Shown here in pieces: positions 1 through 6,039 of a stretch of 8,461 bases of DNA. Within the stretch, counting starts at the first letter, position 1. Every line of letters begins with the position of its first letter. A program made the translations under genes and the position numbers. The stretch lies in contig JBGPKH010000383.1 in the NCBI GenBank assembly GCA_041485845.1, forward strand, positions 1 through 8,461, read 5' to 3'. The notes under the pieces are model-generated. The model did not search any database. It was given only the letters and a program-made list of their open reading frames with translations, and was not told the DNA's origin. Source of the DNA: OMOG01 sp041485845. Its GTDB lineage: Bacteria; Acidobacteriota; Terriglobia; Bryobacterales; Bryobacteraceae.

Positions 1-492
1 TCCGGTCCCTTCGGCGCCCGGCAGCAGAATCTGGAAAGTATTGAGCTGGCGCCCGTTGATAGGCAACTGTTCGATCCGCGCGTGCTCCATGGTATGGGCC
101 ACTACGGCATTATCCACGGCGACCAGCGGCGTGACGTCCGTCACTTCGACGGCCGTAGTGATGCTGCCGGGTTTCAGAACCGGATCGATCACCACGCTTT
201 GCGCGGCGCGGACGATGAAATCGCCCCGGAACTTCTCCATTCCCGGAGCTTCGACCGATAGCCGGTAGGCCCCCGCAATAATCGCCGGGAAGAAGTAAAC
301 CCCGGCTTCGTTGGTTTTGGTGGTTAAGGTGACGTTGGTTTCGGCGCCTAAGATCACCGCCGTGGCGTTGGGGATAACGGCGCCGCTTGGATCGCGCACC
401 GTCCCGCTTATCGACCCGGTGCTCGCCTGCGGCCAGGCAAATGGAACCAGCAAGGCCAACGCCAGTAACAGAATCAACGATCTCTTCATCAT
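1..492 (-). CDS. TonB-dependent-receptor-like protein with N-terminal carboxypeptidase regulatory-like domain, 5' part only
   Basis: The minus-strand frame is open from an ATG at 492 to the left edge (164 codons, no stop), so the C-terminal bulk is missing. Residues 1-23 form a signal peptide: MMKRS, a hydrophobic LILLLALALLVPFAW core and a likely cut after PQA. Residues about 25-105 carry the pattern of a carboxypeptidase-regulatory-like beta-sandwich (STGSISGTVRDPSGAVIPNA, then TNEAGVYFFPAIIAGAYRLSVEAPG). Residues about 138-160 (RIEQLPINGRQLNTFQILLPG) match the start of the plug in the large Oar-like receptors common in Acidobacteriota. In that family the protein is an outer-membrane barrel of about 1000 residues, thought to import glycans or peptides. 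A GGGGAG ribosome site lies 5 nt before the first ATG (8 before a second ATG at 489). The gene is divergent from the glycosidase-like gene at 870, which suggests shared substrate control. The substrate cannot be read from this part. Confidence 0.85.
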   Translation of the reverse strand, partial: MMKRSLILLLALALLVPFAWPQASTGSISGTVRDPSGAVIPNATAVILGAETNVTLTTKTNEAGVYFFPAIIAGAYRLSVEAPGMEKFRGDFIVRAAQSVVIDPVLKPGSITTAVEVTDVTPLVAVDNAVVAHTMEHARIEQLPINGRQLNTFQILLPGAEGTG

Positions 493-618
493 ATGAACTC
501 CCCGATCGAGGTCTCGTCCGGCAACGCGGAGCCTGCCTGCCAGAAAAAACGTCTGTCGCGGAGGCTTGTGCCCCGACGTGCGGCACTCCCCCAAAATCAG
601 GCACTTCGTCTGGCTCTG

Positions 619-647
619 ATCGTAATGCAACGCTGCGTTGAATGCAA
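619..647 (-). promoter_or_regulatory. candidate sigma70-type promoter for the receptor gene, with a palindrome in its spacer
   Basis: Read on the minus strand, TTGCAT (647-642) and TACGAT (624-619) are separated by exactly 17 bp, matching the -35 and -10 consensus at four positions or more each. The spacer contains the perfect palindrome CAACGC-T-GCGTTG (628-640), a natural place for an operator. The implied leader is about 120 nt before the ATG at 492. This is a pattern match only; no start site is demonstrated. Confidence 0.35.
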
Positions 648-855
648 CCCAAAATCGTAAACATATTATGTTATATTCTTGACTGGCGTGAGAGGCTCGC
701 GCAAATACGGGAGAATCGTTGAAAACATTAAACTTCTCACACCGCCATGGGCGGCGTGGCGGCATGCGAAACATAGGTATTTCGGTCATTGAGCCAAAGC
801 CCTCGCAGCAGGCACGCAGGCGGCCGCATGACCACGGTCAATTCACACTTCATAG

Positions 856-862
856 AGAGGAG
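856..862 (+). promoter_or_regulatory. ribosome binding site that sets the start at 870
   Basis: AGAGGAG lies 7 nt before the ATG at 870. The frame is open further upstream (TTG 789, ATG 828), but those starts lack such a site and would put about 27 polar residues before the signal peptide. The site therefore decides for 870. Confidence 0.75.
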
Positions 863-869
863 TCTTGCC

Positions 870-3617
870 ATGTCGATCCGTAAGCCGGTTGCCCTGCTGG
901 GCGTAGTTGTCTCGTTCGCTTGGGCGTCTCGCCCGGCGGTGGACACTGCCGGACCTTTGACGGCGAAGATAGAAGGCCCTCAGCAGATTACGCAGACCAC
1001 CAGGCCGGAGCAGCTTGCCGTGGTTCTCGAGAACTCCGCAGACGCGGCGATCCAAGGCACGGTCCGTGTGGAAGGAATTGACCGGTGGCGCGTCCAGCCG
1101 GGGGGAGCGGCGCCTTTTTCCGTTGCCGGCAAGAGCAGCTCACGGCTGGAATTTACGATCACCCCGGCGGCCGTGACCTATAACGCTTTCTATCCGATCC
1201 ACGCTTATGTCGAATTTGAATCGCAGGGCGTGCGTCAGACGGCGCACCCGATTCTGGTCCTTCCGGTTCAGCTCGGAAACCCGCCGAGGCCGGAATTGCC
1301 GCCGGACTTGAAGCCGCCGGCGGCTTCAGCGCCAACCTCTACCACGGCGCTCCCAGCGCCCGTGTTTCCGCCCCAAGGAACATCCCGTTCGCTGGGCACA
1401 ATCGACCGGTACCAGGTCCGGGTCTGGCCCGGACAACGCGGCCTTCTGGACGCCACCATCGGGTTCCAGGATGGTCCTCGGCAACTGTTCTTCCGAGGCT
1501 TCCAGGCCCGCGTGCTGGGCGGCTCCCTGGAGAGTCCCGATTCGACCAACAAGCTGATCGAAGCGCGCGAAGAATCCGCCGGCGGCCGCTATCGCATCCG
1601 CCACCGCTTCCAGAACTGGGCCGGACCATTCGATCTGGTGACGGAAACCTGGATCGAAAAAGGCGCGTTGCGCACGCGCTTCGCGATTGAGAATGCCACC
1701 GAACGGCCCTGGTTGCACGTACACCTGGAGGACTTGGCAGCCGGCCCCTGGAGCGATCGCGCCGCGCGCATATACGCGGGCGCCGGCAACGTGATGCAGG
1801 ACCCCCAGACTTTCCGGCTCAAATACAACGGCCACTTCCTCTCGACTTCTTACATCGGCATCGATTTTGCGGGAGGTATCTCGATGGTGCAGGGCCTGGA
1901 CGTGCCCCCCGACCACCTGTTCGCGGATCCCGGCATCCGGTCCTACTCGCTGCACGCGCCCCACAACCAGGTGGTCAGCCTCATTCCGTCCGCCGACGTC
2001 TGGACGGCGGCCAGGAAGTTTCGCGAAATCACTGCTCCCAAGGCGGCTGGCGGCGTGGCCCGCGTGGCGGGCCGGTTCTCGATCGATCTTTGGAGAGGCC
2101 GCTATGCCGATACGGCGAAGGCTCTCGCTCAGGCCTTCCGCTACGGCCTGACCGACACCGTCGTGATCTGGCACCGGTGGCAGCGATGGGGCTACGATTA
2201 CCGGCTGCCCGACATCTATCCGCCCAGCCCGGAGTGGGGAACCGCCCAGGAATTCCTGGACCTGGTGGCGATCTGCAAGAAGAACGGGGTGATGTTCGCC
2301 CCGCACGACAACTATATCGATATCTACCCGGACTCGGAAGGCTTCAGCTACGACAATATGGCTTTCACGGCCGACCGCAAGCTGCAGACCGCATTTCTCA
2401 ACCGTGGTTTGGGTGCACAGTCCTACCACCCCAATTCGGACGCCGTCCTGCCGCTTGTCCGGCGGAATATGAAGCTGGTCAAAGACGGTTTTGCGCCGGA
2501 TGCCTACTTCATCGACGTCTGGTCGTCGGAACCGCCCTACGATTACTACGCCGCGGACGGCCGGTTCTTCGACCGCCTTCACACGCGCGACGTGTGGCGG
2601 GAGGCGTTCGCGTATATGCGCGACTACCTCGGCGGCGCCCCGCAGATTTCCGAAGCCGGAGCGGACCAATACATCGGCTGGCTGGACGCCGGCGCGGGAG
2701 CCCACATGCGCGCCGAAGGGGGGCCGGAACGGAGCAACGTCTGGCACGTCGAGACCAGCGACACCGAACGGGTGCCCTGGTTCGACAACGCCTACCACGA
2801 TGTCTTGGTACTGCAAGGCGCCGGCTACCCGGGACGCTACAACTCCGGGCAGGACAACCGCTCGCATGGAATGTACAGCGACGATTACATCACCACGGAG
2901 GCGATGACCGGGCACCCCGCCATGGTGTGGGACGCCTTTACCCGCGATACCGTCCGCAAGTATTGGCTGCTTCACGACCTGATGCGCGGCCTGTCCCTGC
3001 GGCGGATGCAGGGCTTCGCCTTTGCCGGGACGAATCTGCACCGGCAGCAGATCCGCTGGGACAACCAAGGCCAGGTGTGGGTGAACCGCGGCGAGGAGGA
3101 TTGGAACGCGTCGCAACACGTGCTTCCGCAGTACGGGTTCTATGCCCGGGTTCCGGCTAAAGATGGCGTGCTGGAGGCCGCGATAGAACGACGGGACGGC
3201 CTCATCGTGGAGTGGTCGAAATCGCCGGACATGTGGTACATCAACGCGCGTCCGGTGGTGCCCGAGTCCCCCTCCGGGCGGGGAGGCGCTGGCGGCCGTG
3301 GCGGCCGCGGACCCGACCCGCAGCTTCCCCGCATGAATCCGGATGGCCGCGTGGTGTCGTTCGGCGCCCTTTCTACCAATGGAGGATTCCGCCTGGTTCG
3401 CGCCGGAGACGGGCTCGAATTAACGCCTTTGCCGTCCAGTCCTTCGTTCACGGCGAGCATCCGGTGGCGCGATCTGCCGTGGAAATTGGCCGGGCCTAAA
3501 GAAATGGAAGCCGTGGATGAAGACGGCCGCGTACTCCGGCGCGCGCCTGTCGGCATGACCAACGGTGAAGTCCGGATTACCTCGGAGCCGGACGTGTTTT
3601 CCTACCGCATACACTGA
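870..3617 (+). CDS. secreted multidomain glycosidase-like protein (GH101/DUF5696-like TIM barrel)
   Basis: The product has 915 residues. A signal peptide (MSIRKPVALLGVVVSFAWA) precedes a beta-rich domain at about 30-150 (IEGPQQITQTTRPEQLAVVLENSAD pattern) that resembles NEW3-type domains of bacterial glycosidases. A Pro/Ala-rich linker runs to about 170. A second beta-sandwich (172 to about 410) leads into a probable TIM barrel (about 425-700) with WHRWQRWGYDYRLPDIYPP at 434, HDNYIDIYPD at 479, YFIDVWSSEPPYDYY around 547-560 and QISEAGADQYIG at 592. By analogy with GH31/36/101-type retaining enzymes, Asp549 (FIDVW) could be the nucleophile and Glu595 the acid/base; this is inference. The C-terminus is beta-rich and interrupted by a Gly/Arg-rich insert (798-817). 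The likely role is extracellular or periplasmic attack on a complex glycan. The exact family is uncertain, and a non-catalytic role is possible. It is divergent from the receptor gene and convergent with the Fic gene. Confidence 0.7.
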   Translation: MSIRKPVALLGVVVSFAWASRPAVDTAGPLTAKIEGPQQITQTTRPEQLAVVLENSADAAIQGTVRVEGIDRWRVQPGGAAPFSVAGKSSSRLEFTITPAAVTYNAFYPIHAYVEFESQGVRQTAHPILVLPVQLGNPPRPELPPDLKPPAASAPTSTTALPAPVFPPQGTSRSLGTIDRYQVRVWPGQRGLLDATIGFQDGPRQLFFRGFQARVLGGSLESPDSTNKLIEAREESAGGRYRIRHRFQNWAGPFDLVTETWIEKGALRTRFAIENATERPWLHVHLEDLAAGPWSDRAARIYAGAGNVMQDPQTFRLKYNGHFLSTSYIGIDFAGGISMVQGLDVPPDHLFADPGIRSYSLHAPHNQVVSLIPSADVWTAARKFREITAPKAAGGVARVAGRFSIDLWRGRYADTAKALAQAFRYGLTDTVVIWHRWQRWGYDYRLPDIYPPSPEWGTAQEFLDLVAICKKNGVMFAPHDNYIDIYPDSEGFSYDNMAFTADRKLQTAFLNRGLGAQSYHPNSDAVLPLVRRNMKLVKDGFAPDAYFIDVWSSEPPYDYYAADGRFFDRLHTRDVWREAFAYMRDYLGGAPQISEAGADQYIGWLDAGAGAHMRAEGGPERSNVWHVETSDTERVPWFDNAYHDVLVLQGAGYPGRYNSGQDNRSHGMYSDDYITTEAMTGHPAMVWDAFTRDTVRKYWLLHDLMRGLSLRRMQGFAFAGTNLHRQQIRWDNQGQVWVNRGEEDWNASQHVLPQYGFYARVPAKDGVLEAAIERRDGLIVEWSKSPDMWYINARPVVPESPSGRGGAGGRGGRGPDPQLPRMNPDGRVVSFGALSTNGGFRLVRAGDGLELTPLPSSPSFTASIRWRDLPWKLAGPKEMEAVDEDGRVLRRAPVGMTNGEVRITSEPDVFSYRIH

Positions 3618-3666
3618 GTAAACTGTCCGTACTCCGACAGGACCGGCGGCAGAGGCGACGGCCCGT

Positions 3667-3694
3667 GCGCCTCCCGTTATCCAACGGGCGGCGC
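3667..3694. terminator. hairpin between convergent genes, possible bidirectional terminator
   Basis: Arms GCGCC-T-CCCGTT (3667-3678) and AACGGG-C-GGCGC (3683-3694) pair over 11 bp with one internal T/C mismatch around an ATCC loop. It sits 50 bp past the stop of the plus-strand gene and 24 bp past the stop at 3718 of the minus-strand frame. No T-run follows on either strand, so it is not a textbook intrinsic terminator. A smaller inverted repeat CTGTC/GACAG lies at 3623-3640. Confidence 0.45.
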
Positions 3695-3717
3695 CAGGCG
3701 TCGAGAGGCTCATCGCT

Positions 3718-3915
3718 TCACCGGACGATCTGAATGGAAATCATTTTGTCGATGACATTCCTGGTAATCCGCTGGGTGCGCTTGTCGCCCGGCCCGTCTT
3801 GTCCCGGATCGCTGGAGAAGCGGCGGATCGGCTCGAGGTAAGCCGGAGGGGCCGAGAGCACCTTGTTCCACCAGCACGTTCCGGCGTGCGACGTGTACCC
3901 CTCGCCCCGATTCAT
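3718..3915 (-). CDS. orphan 65-residue frame after the Fic gene, possibly a 3' remnant of a lost gene
   Basis: This frame is the direct in-phase continuation of the Fic gene: the Fic TGA (3918-3916) is followed at once by an ATG (3915-3913), and the frame runs 65 codons to a TGA. Its codons favour G or C at the third position as in the neighbours, and the composition (AGTCWWNKVLSAPPAYLEP, then RITRNVIDKMISIQIVR at the end) looks like the C-terminus of a real protein rather than noise. No proper ribosome site is seen, but the adjacent TGAATG could allow coupled translation. I do not recognise the family. Options are a 3' remnant of a gene replaced by the Fic cassette, a small coupled gene, or the original C-terminus of the upstream frame cut off by a stop. 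Overlapping frames exist but have poorer composition. Confidence 0.4.
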   Translation of the reverse strand: MNRGEGYTSHAGTCWWNKVLSAPPAYLEPIRRFSSDPGQDGPGDKRTQRITRNVIDKMISIQIVR

Positions 3916-5550
3916 TCAAATCGGTTTGCGTCTCATCTTCCGAGCACGCGGATTCCGTCCTTCGCGGCAGGGCCGGTCTGGTGATGAGGAAGGTGCGTTC
4001 GGGACCGGAGGCAGCGGTTCGCCGGCCAGTCCTCTCTTGACGAGGCCGGCCAGGAAATCCGTGAAGGGTACTATATTCTCGCCGACGCTCGCCTGTTCGA
4101 GAGCCTCCATATAGATCTGGCGGTCTCCCACGGGAATGACCGTCCACGGATACCCGCCTGACGCCAGCATCAGATTCATCAGAAAACGCACCATGCGGCC
4201 GTTCCCGTCCATGTAGGGATGGATGTACACGAATACAAAGTGCCCCAGCACAACGCGCACCGCCGGGTCCGTTTCCTCGCGCAGCAGATCGAAGAAAGCG
4301 GGCATGGCGTCCCTCACCGCCTCGCGGTTGAGGGGCACGTGCATGGACCGCCGAATATAAACCTGCCCGTTGCGATAGCCGGCAAGGTCGGCCGGTTTTA
4401 ACAAGCCCGCCGTTACGCTCGGCGCGAACATTTCCCGATACCAGGTTCCGTGATCTTCATCCGCGGCCAGGCCGGGATTTTCACCATGCAGAACCCTGCC
4501 GACGCTTTTGTGTACCGCCTGGTAGGCCTGCCAGTACCCGCGCGCCGCCATGGCGTTCCGCTGTTGCCGGTCCTCTTCATTTGTTTCCGGGTTCCACGCG
4601 CCGCCGCAGACACGCTCAATCAGCTCAGGGGTGACGCGATACCCCTCGATCGACAGAGAGTGATAGGCATCGGTTTCGTAAGCATGGTCGACGCGCTTCA
4701 GGTAAGCGCCAGTATTGCGCGGCAAACCCGGAGCCTTCGGGAAGCGGCCGATGACGGGTTCCCGCATCTTCTGCCACAACAGCCGTATGCGATTCACGTA
4801 AGGGGAGGTTTCGCGGGCGGGCAGGGCGAGGGACGGCCTGTCCGTAAAGGGGTCGATTTCCCGCACATCGTACCCGGCGGCGGACATTGTCTTCGCAATG
4901 TCATTCGCGATGCGGTCGCACCCGCCGTTGCGGAAGGCGCCGGCAAGGCGGCCGGCAATGGTGCTGTGACCACCTTGCAGCAGCCGGGCCAGAAGGCCGG
5001 AGGCGTCGCGGATCATCGCCATGGCTGCGCGCGCATCCGTGGCATGGCTGGCAAAATAACCGGGCGAGCACGCAATCAAGGCGGATTCCAGCGAGAAAAT
5101 ACCCAGTCCTTCTTTTTCCTCCCTGTCGCCAGAAGTGGGCAGCGCGGCGCGAAGGTCGAGCAGGGATGTTCCGTGCGGAAGCTCGGTGACTTTGTTGCGG
5201 GCTTTGGGAGACCTCACCACAAGCTGCCGGGGGATCCTCCAAGTGCCGCCATGCAGGGACAGGGACTGCTCCGGCGAGAGGCACCAGTCCTTGCCAAGGC
5301 GCTCTTCCAGATAGGCGGCGCAAAAACGCCAGAACGATGCATACCAGGCCGTGCTCTCTCCCTTCACCTCATCCGGGCGGCTCGGGATGTACCAGCCTTT
5401 GATGACCTCCCGCAGAAAGCCGTTCGAAACGAGGCGCTCCCGGTGCGTCCGCGACAGGTCCCTTGACCGTATGGCCCCCGCTCCGCTGGAATGCTGGAGC
5501 CTGTGCAGAATTTCCAAGGATTGTGCGAGCTTTTCCGAAGGTGCGGGCAT
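3916..5550 (-). CDS. Fic family protein with N-terminal AbiEi-like winged-helix domain
   Basis: The product has 544 residues. Residues about 11-60 (IRSRDLSRTHRERLVSNGFLREVIKGWYI in pattern) match the small winged helix at the N-terminus of AbiEi-type type IV antitoxin/regulator proteins, and about 60-220 looks like the rest of that module. The Fic domain covers about 280-505. Its active-site loop reads HPYMDGNGRMVR (444-455), giving the catalytic His444, Asp448 for the metal, the GNGR anion-binding turn and Arg455. Fic enzymes usually transfer AMP from ATP to a hydroxyl side chain of a target protein. An inhibitory motif (S/T)xxxE(G/N) is present as Ser298-LSI-Glu302-Gly303 before the Fic loop, so the protein appears self-inhibited (class II). 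A basic tail (518-544) follows the usual family end near PLPPVP. The start is fixed by AGAGGA 7 nt upstream. Four direct repeats lie just before it, suggesting autoregulation through the winged helix. No separate antitoxin gene is seen. Confidence 0.92.
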   Translation of the reverse strand: MPAPSEKLAQSLEILHRLQHSSGAGAIRSRDLSRTHRERLVSNGFLREVIKGWYIPSRPDEVKGESTAWYASFWRFCAAYLEERLGKDWCLSPEQSLSLHGGTWRIPRQLVVRSPKARNKVTELPHGTSLLDLRAALPTSGDREEKEGLGIFSLESALIACSPGYFASHATDARAAMAMIRDASGLLARLLQGGHSTIAGRLAGAFRNGGCDRIANDIAKTMSAAGYDVREIDPFTDRPSLALPARETSPYVNRIRLLWQKMREPVIGRFPKAPGLPRNTGAYLKRVDHAYETDAYHSLSIEGYRVTPELIERVCGGAWNPETNEEDRQQRNAMAARGYWQAYQAVHKSVGRVLHGENPGLAADEDHGTWYREMFAPSVTAGLLKPADLAGYRNGQVYIRRSMHVPLNREAVRDAMPAFFDLLREETDPAVRVVLGHFVFVYIHPYMDGNGRMVRFLMNLMLASGGYPWTVIPVGDRQIYMEALEQASVGENIVPFTDFLAGLVKRGLAGEPLPPVPNAPSSSPDRPCREGRNPRARKMRRKPI

Positions 5551-5557
5551 GGGAGTG

Positions 5558-5563
5558 TCCTCT
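5558..5563 (-). promoter_or_regulatory. ribosome binding site of the Fic gene
   Basis: On the minus strand AGAGGA ends 7 nt before the ATG at 5550. It confirms that start and lies only 2 bp from the nearest upstream repeat (5566-5575), so a protein bound there could also hinder initiation. Confidence 0.7.
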
Positions 5564-5565
5564 GG

Positions 5566-5648
5566 TTAGCTTATTGAGCAGTGCGTATATTAGCTTATTG
5601 TGTTGTATCACTATTTAGCTTATCATGTCGAGCGCAAATTAGCTTTCT
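5566..5648. repeat. four phased 10-bp direct repeats upstream of the Fic gene, likely operator array
   Basis: Plus-strand copies are TTAGCTTATT (5566-5575), TTAGCTTATT (5590-5599), TTAGCTTATC (5615-5624) and TTAGCTTTCT (5639-5648). They start 24, 25 and 24 bp apart; the two copies nearest the gene are identical and the farthest is the most degenerate. The sequence between them is not conserved. The patch is AT-rich in GC-rich surroundings and ends 15 bp from the Fic ATG. A weak promoter candidate on the minus strand (TCGACA 5631-5626, N18, TACAAC 5607-5602) falls inside it, with one copy in the spacer. The array is best read as binding sites for the Fic protein's own winged helix; this is inference. 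Four short copies are too few and too short for a CRISPR array. Confidence 0.75.
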
Positions 5649-5689
5649 CTGCTGAGGATCGTCGCGCGTTCGGACTCACCGGTATAGGA

Positions 5690-5914
5690 CTACACGCCCG
5701 GCAAGGGCGGAGTGAAGCGCGCCCTCCATGTCTTGCCGCCGTCCCAAAACCCGGCGATGACGTACTTGCTTCCCTTGGCCTCGCCGGCAACGCCGGTGAA
5801 CACGACCCGCACCATGGGGACTCCGCTATCGGGAAGGCCGTCCACGTAAGGCGTGGAGAGGTCCCGCGCGGCGGTCATCTCGATCTCGACGACCTCCCAT
5901 TGTCCCGCGGTGAT
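5690..5914 (-). pseudogene. remnant of a DUF5060-domain glycosidase, truncated at both ends
   Basis: The minus-strand frame, open from 5986, reads ITAGQWEVVEIEMTAARDLS from 5914 and continues through TPYVDGLPDSGVPMVRVVFTG and AGFWDGGKTWRARFTPPLPG to a TAG at 5692-5690. As I recall the family, this is the pattern of DUF5060, a beta-sandwich before the catalytic barrel in many secreted glycosidases. The domain normally goes on as PG-x-W-x-Y, and here the codons after the TAG read SYTGES, so the TAG stands where Trp (TGG) is expected. A few codons later the similarity stops and the Fic repeat region begins. No signal peptide or good start is seen: the frame closes upstream at a TGA (5989-5987), and the only internal ATG (5878) lies inside the domain. 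No catalytic domain follows. A short expressed protein from ATG 5878 is possible but unlikely. Confidence 0.7.
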
Positions 5915-5965
5915 CGGCGCGGGAGCCCGAGGGTGGCTATCGGCCGGTTCCGCATCAGTCAGCGC

Positions 5966-5995
5966 TTGGCAAGTTGCACGGAATGATCATATCAT
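5966..5995 (+). promoter_or_regulatory. candidate promoter of the toroid/GH-A gene pair
   Basis: TTGGCA (5966-5971) and TATCAT (5990-5995) each match the sigma70 boxes at five of six positions, with an 18-bp spacer. Transcription would begin near 6002. This excludes the upstream in-frame starts at 5974 and 5983 and favours 6040 or 6049 for the downstream gene. The boxes overlap the 5' end of the decayed DUF5060 frame. Confidence 0.45.
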
Positions 5996-6039
5996 TACTG
6001 AGTATGCACTTCCGATCTGGCTGGAGCCAGGCCGCCAAA

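Larger units (their letters stand above)
493..869. other. divergent intergenic region (377 bp)
   Basis: No convincing gene is seen between the receptor and the glycosidase-like gene. The region holds the candidate receptor promoter (619-647), an AT-rich patch at about 651-680 containing the inverted repeat AACAT-ATT-ATGTT (660-672), and a TTGACT at 679-684 that could be a plus-strand -35 box but has only weak -10 matches 17-18 bp downstream. A small inverted repeat CCGCC-ATG-GGCGG (742-754) lies in what would be the leader of the downstream gene. An upstream TTG (789) and an ATG (828) are in frame with that gene but lack a good ribosome site. Confidence 0.5.

Noticed and set aside
110..664. 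184-codon minus-strand frame overlapping the receptor gene
   Set aside because: It overlaps the receptor frame, which has a signal peptide, a ribosome site and family motifs; this one is Arg-rich and has no recognisable pattern.
1326..3119. 597-codon minus-strand frame opposite the glycosidase-like gene
   Set aside because: Long only because GC-rich coding DNA has few stops on the other strand. It has no signal peptide, ribosome site or domain pattern, while the plus frame is coherent throughout.
2090..3160. 356-codon plus-strand frame inside the glycosidase-like gene
   Set aside because: Arg- and Pro-rich out-of-frame translation of the same DNA; no domain pattern.
3667..3694. Textbook Rho-independent terminator
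   Set aside because: The hairpin is strong but no T-run follows on either strand, so it is listed only as a possible terminator.
3710..4147. 145-codon minus-strand frame at the 3' end of the Fic gene
   Set aside because: Out of frame with the Fic gene over most of its length and Arg-rich; the alternative frame 3718-3915 has better protein-like composition.
4450..5466. 338-codon plus-strand frame opposite the Fic gene
   Set aside because: Antisense to a gene with intact catalytic motifs; no pattern of its own.
5566..5648. CRISPR array
   Set aside because: Repeats are only 10 bp and number four, and they sit in a promoter region; no cas genes nearby.
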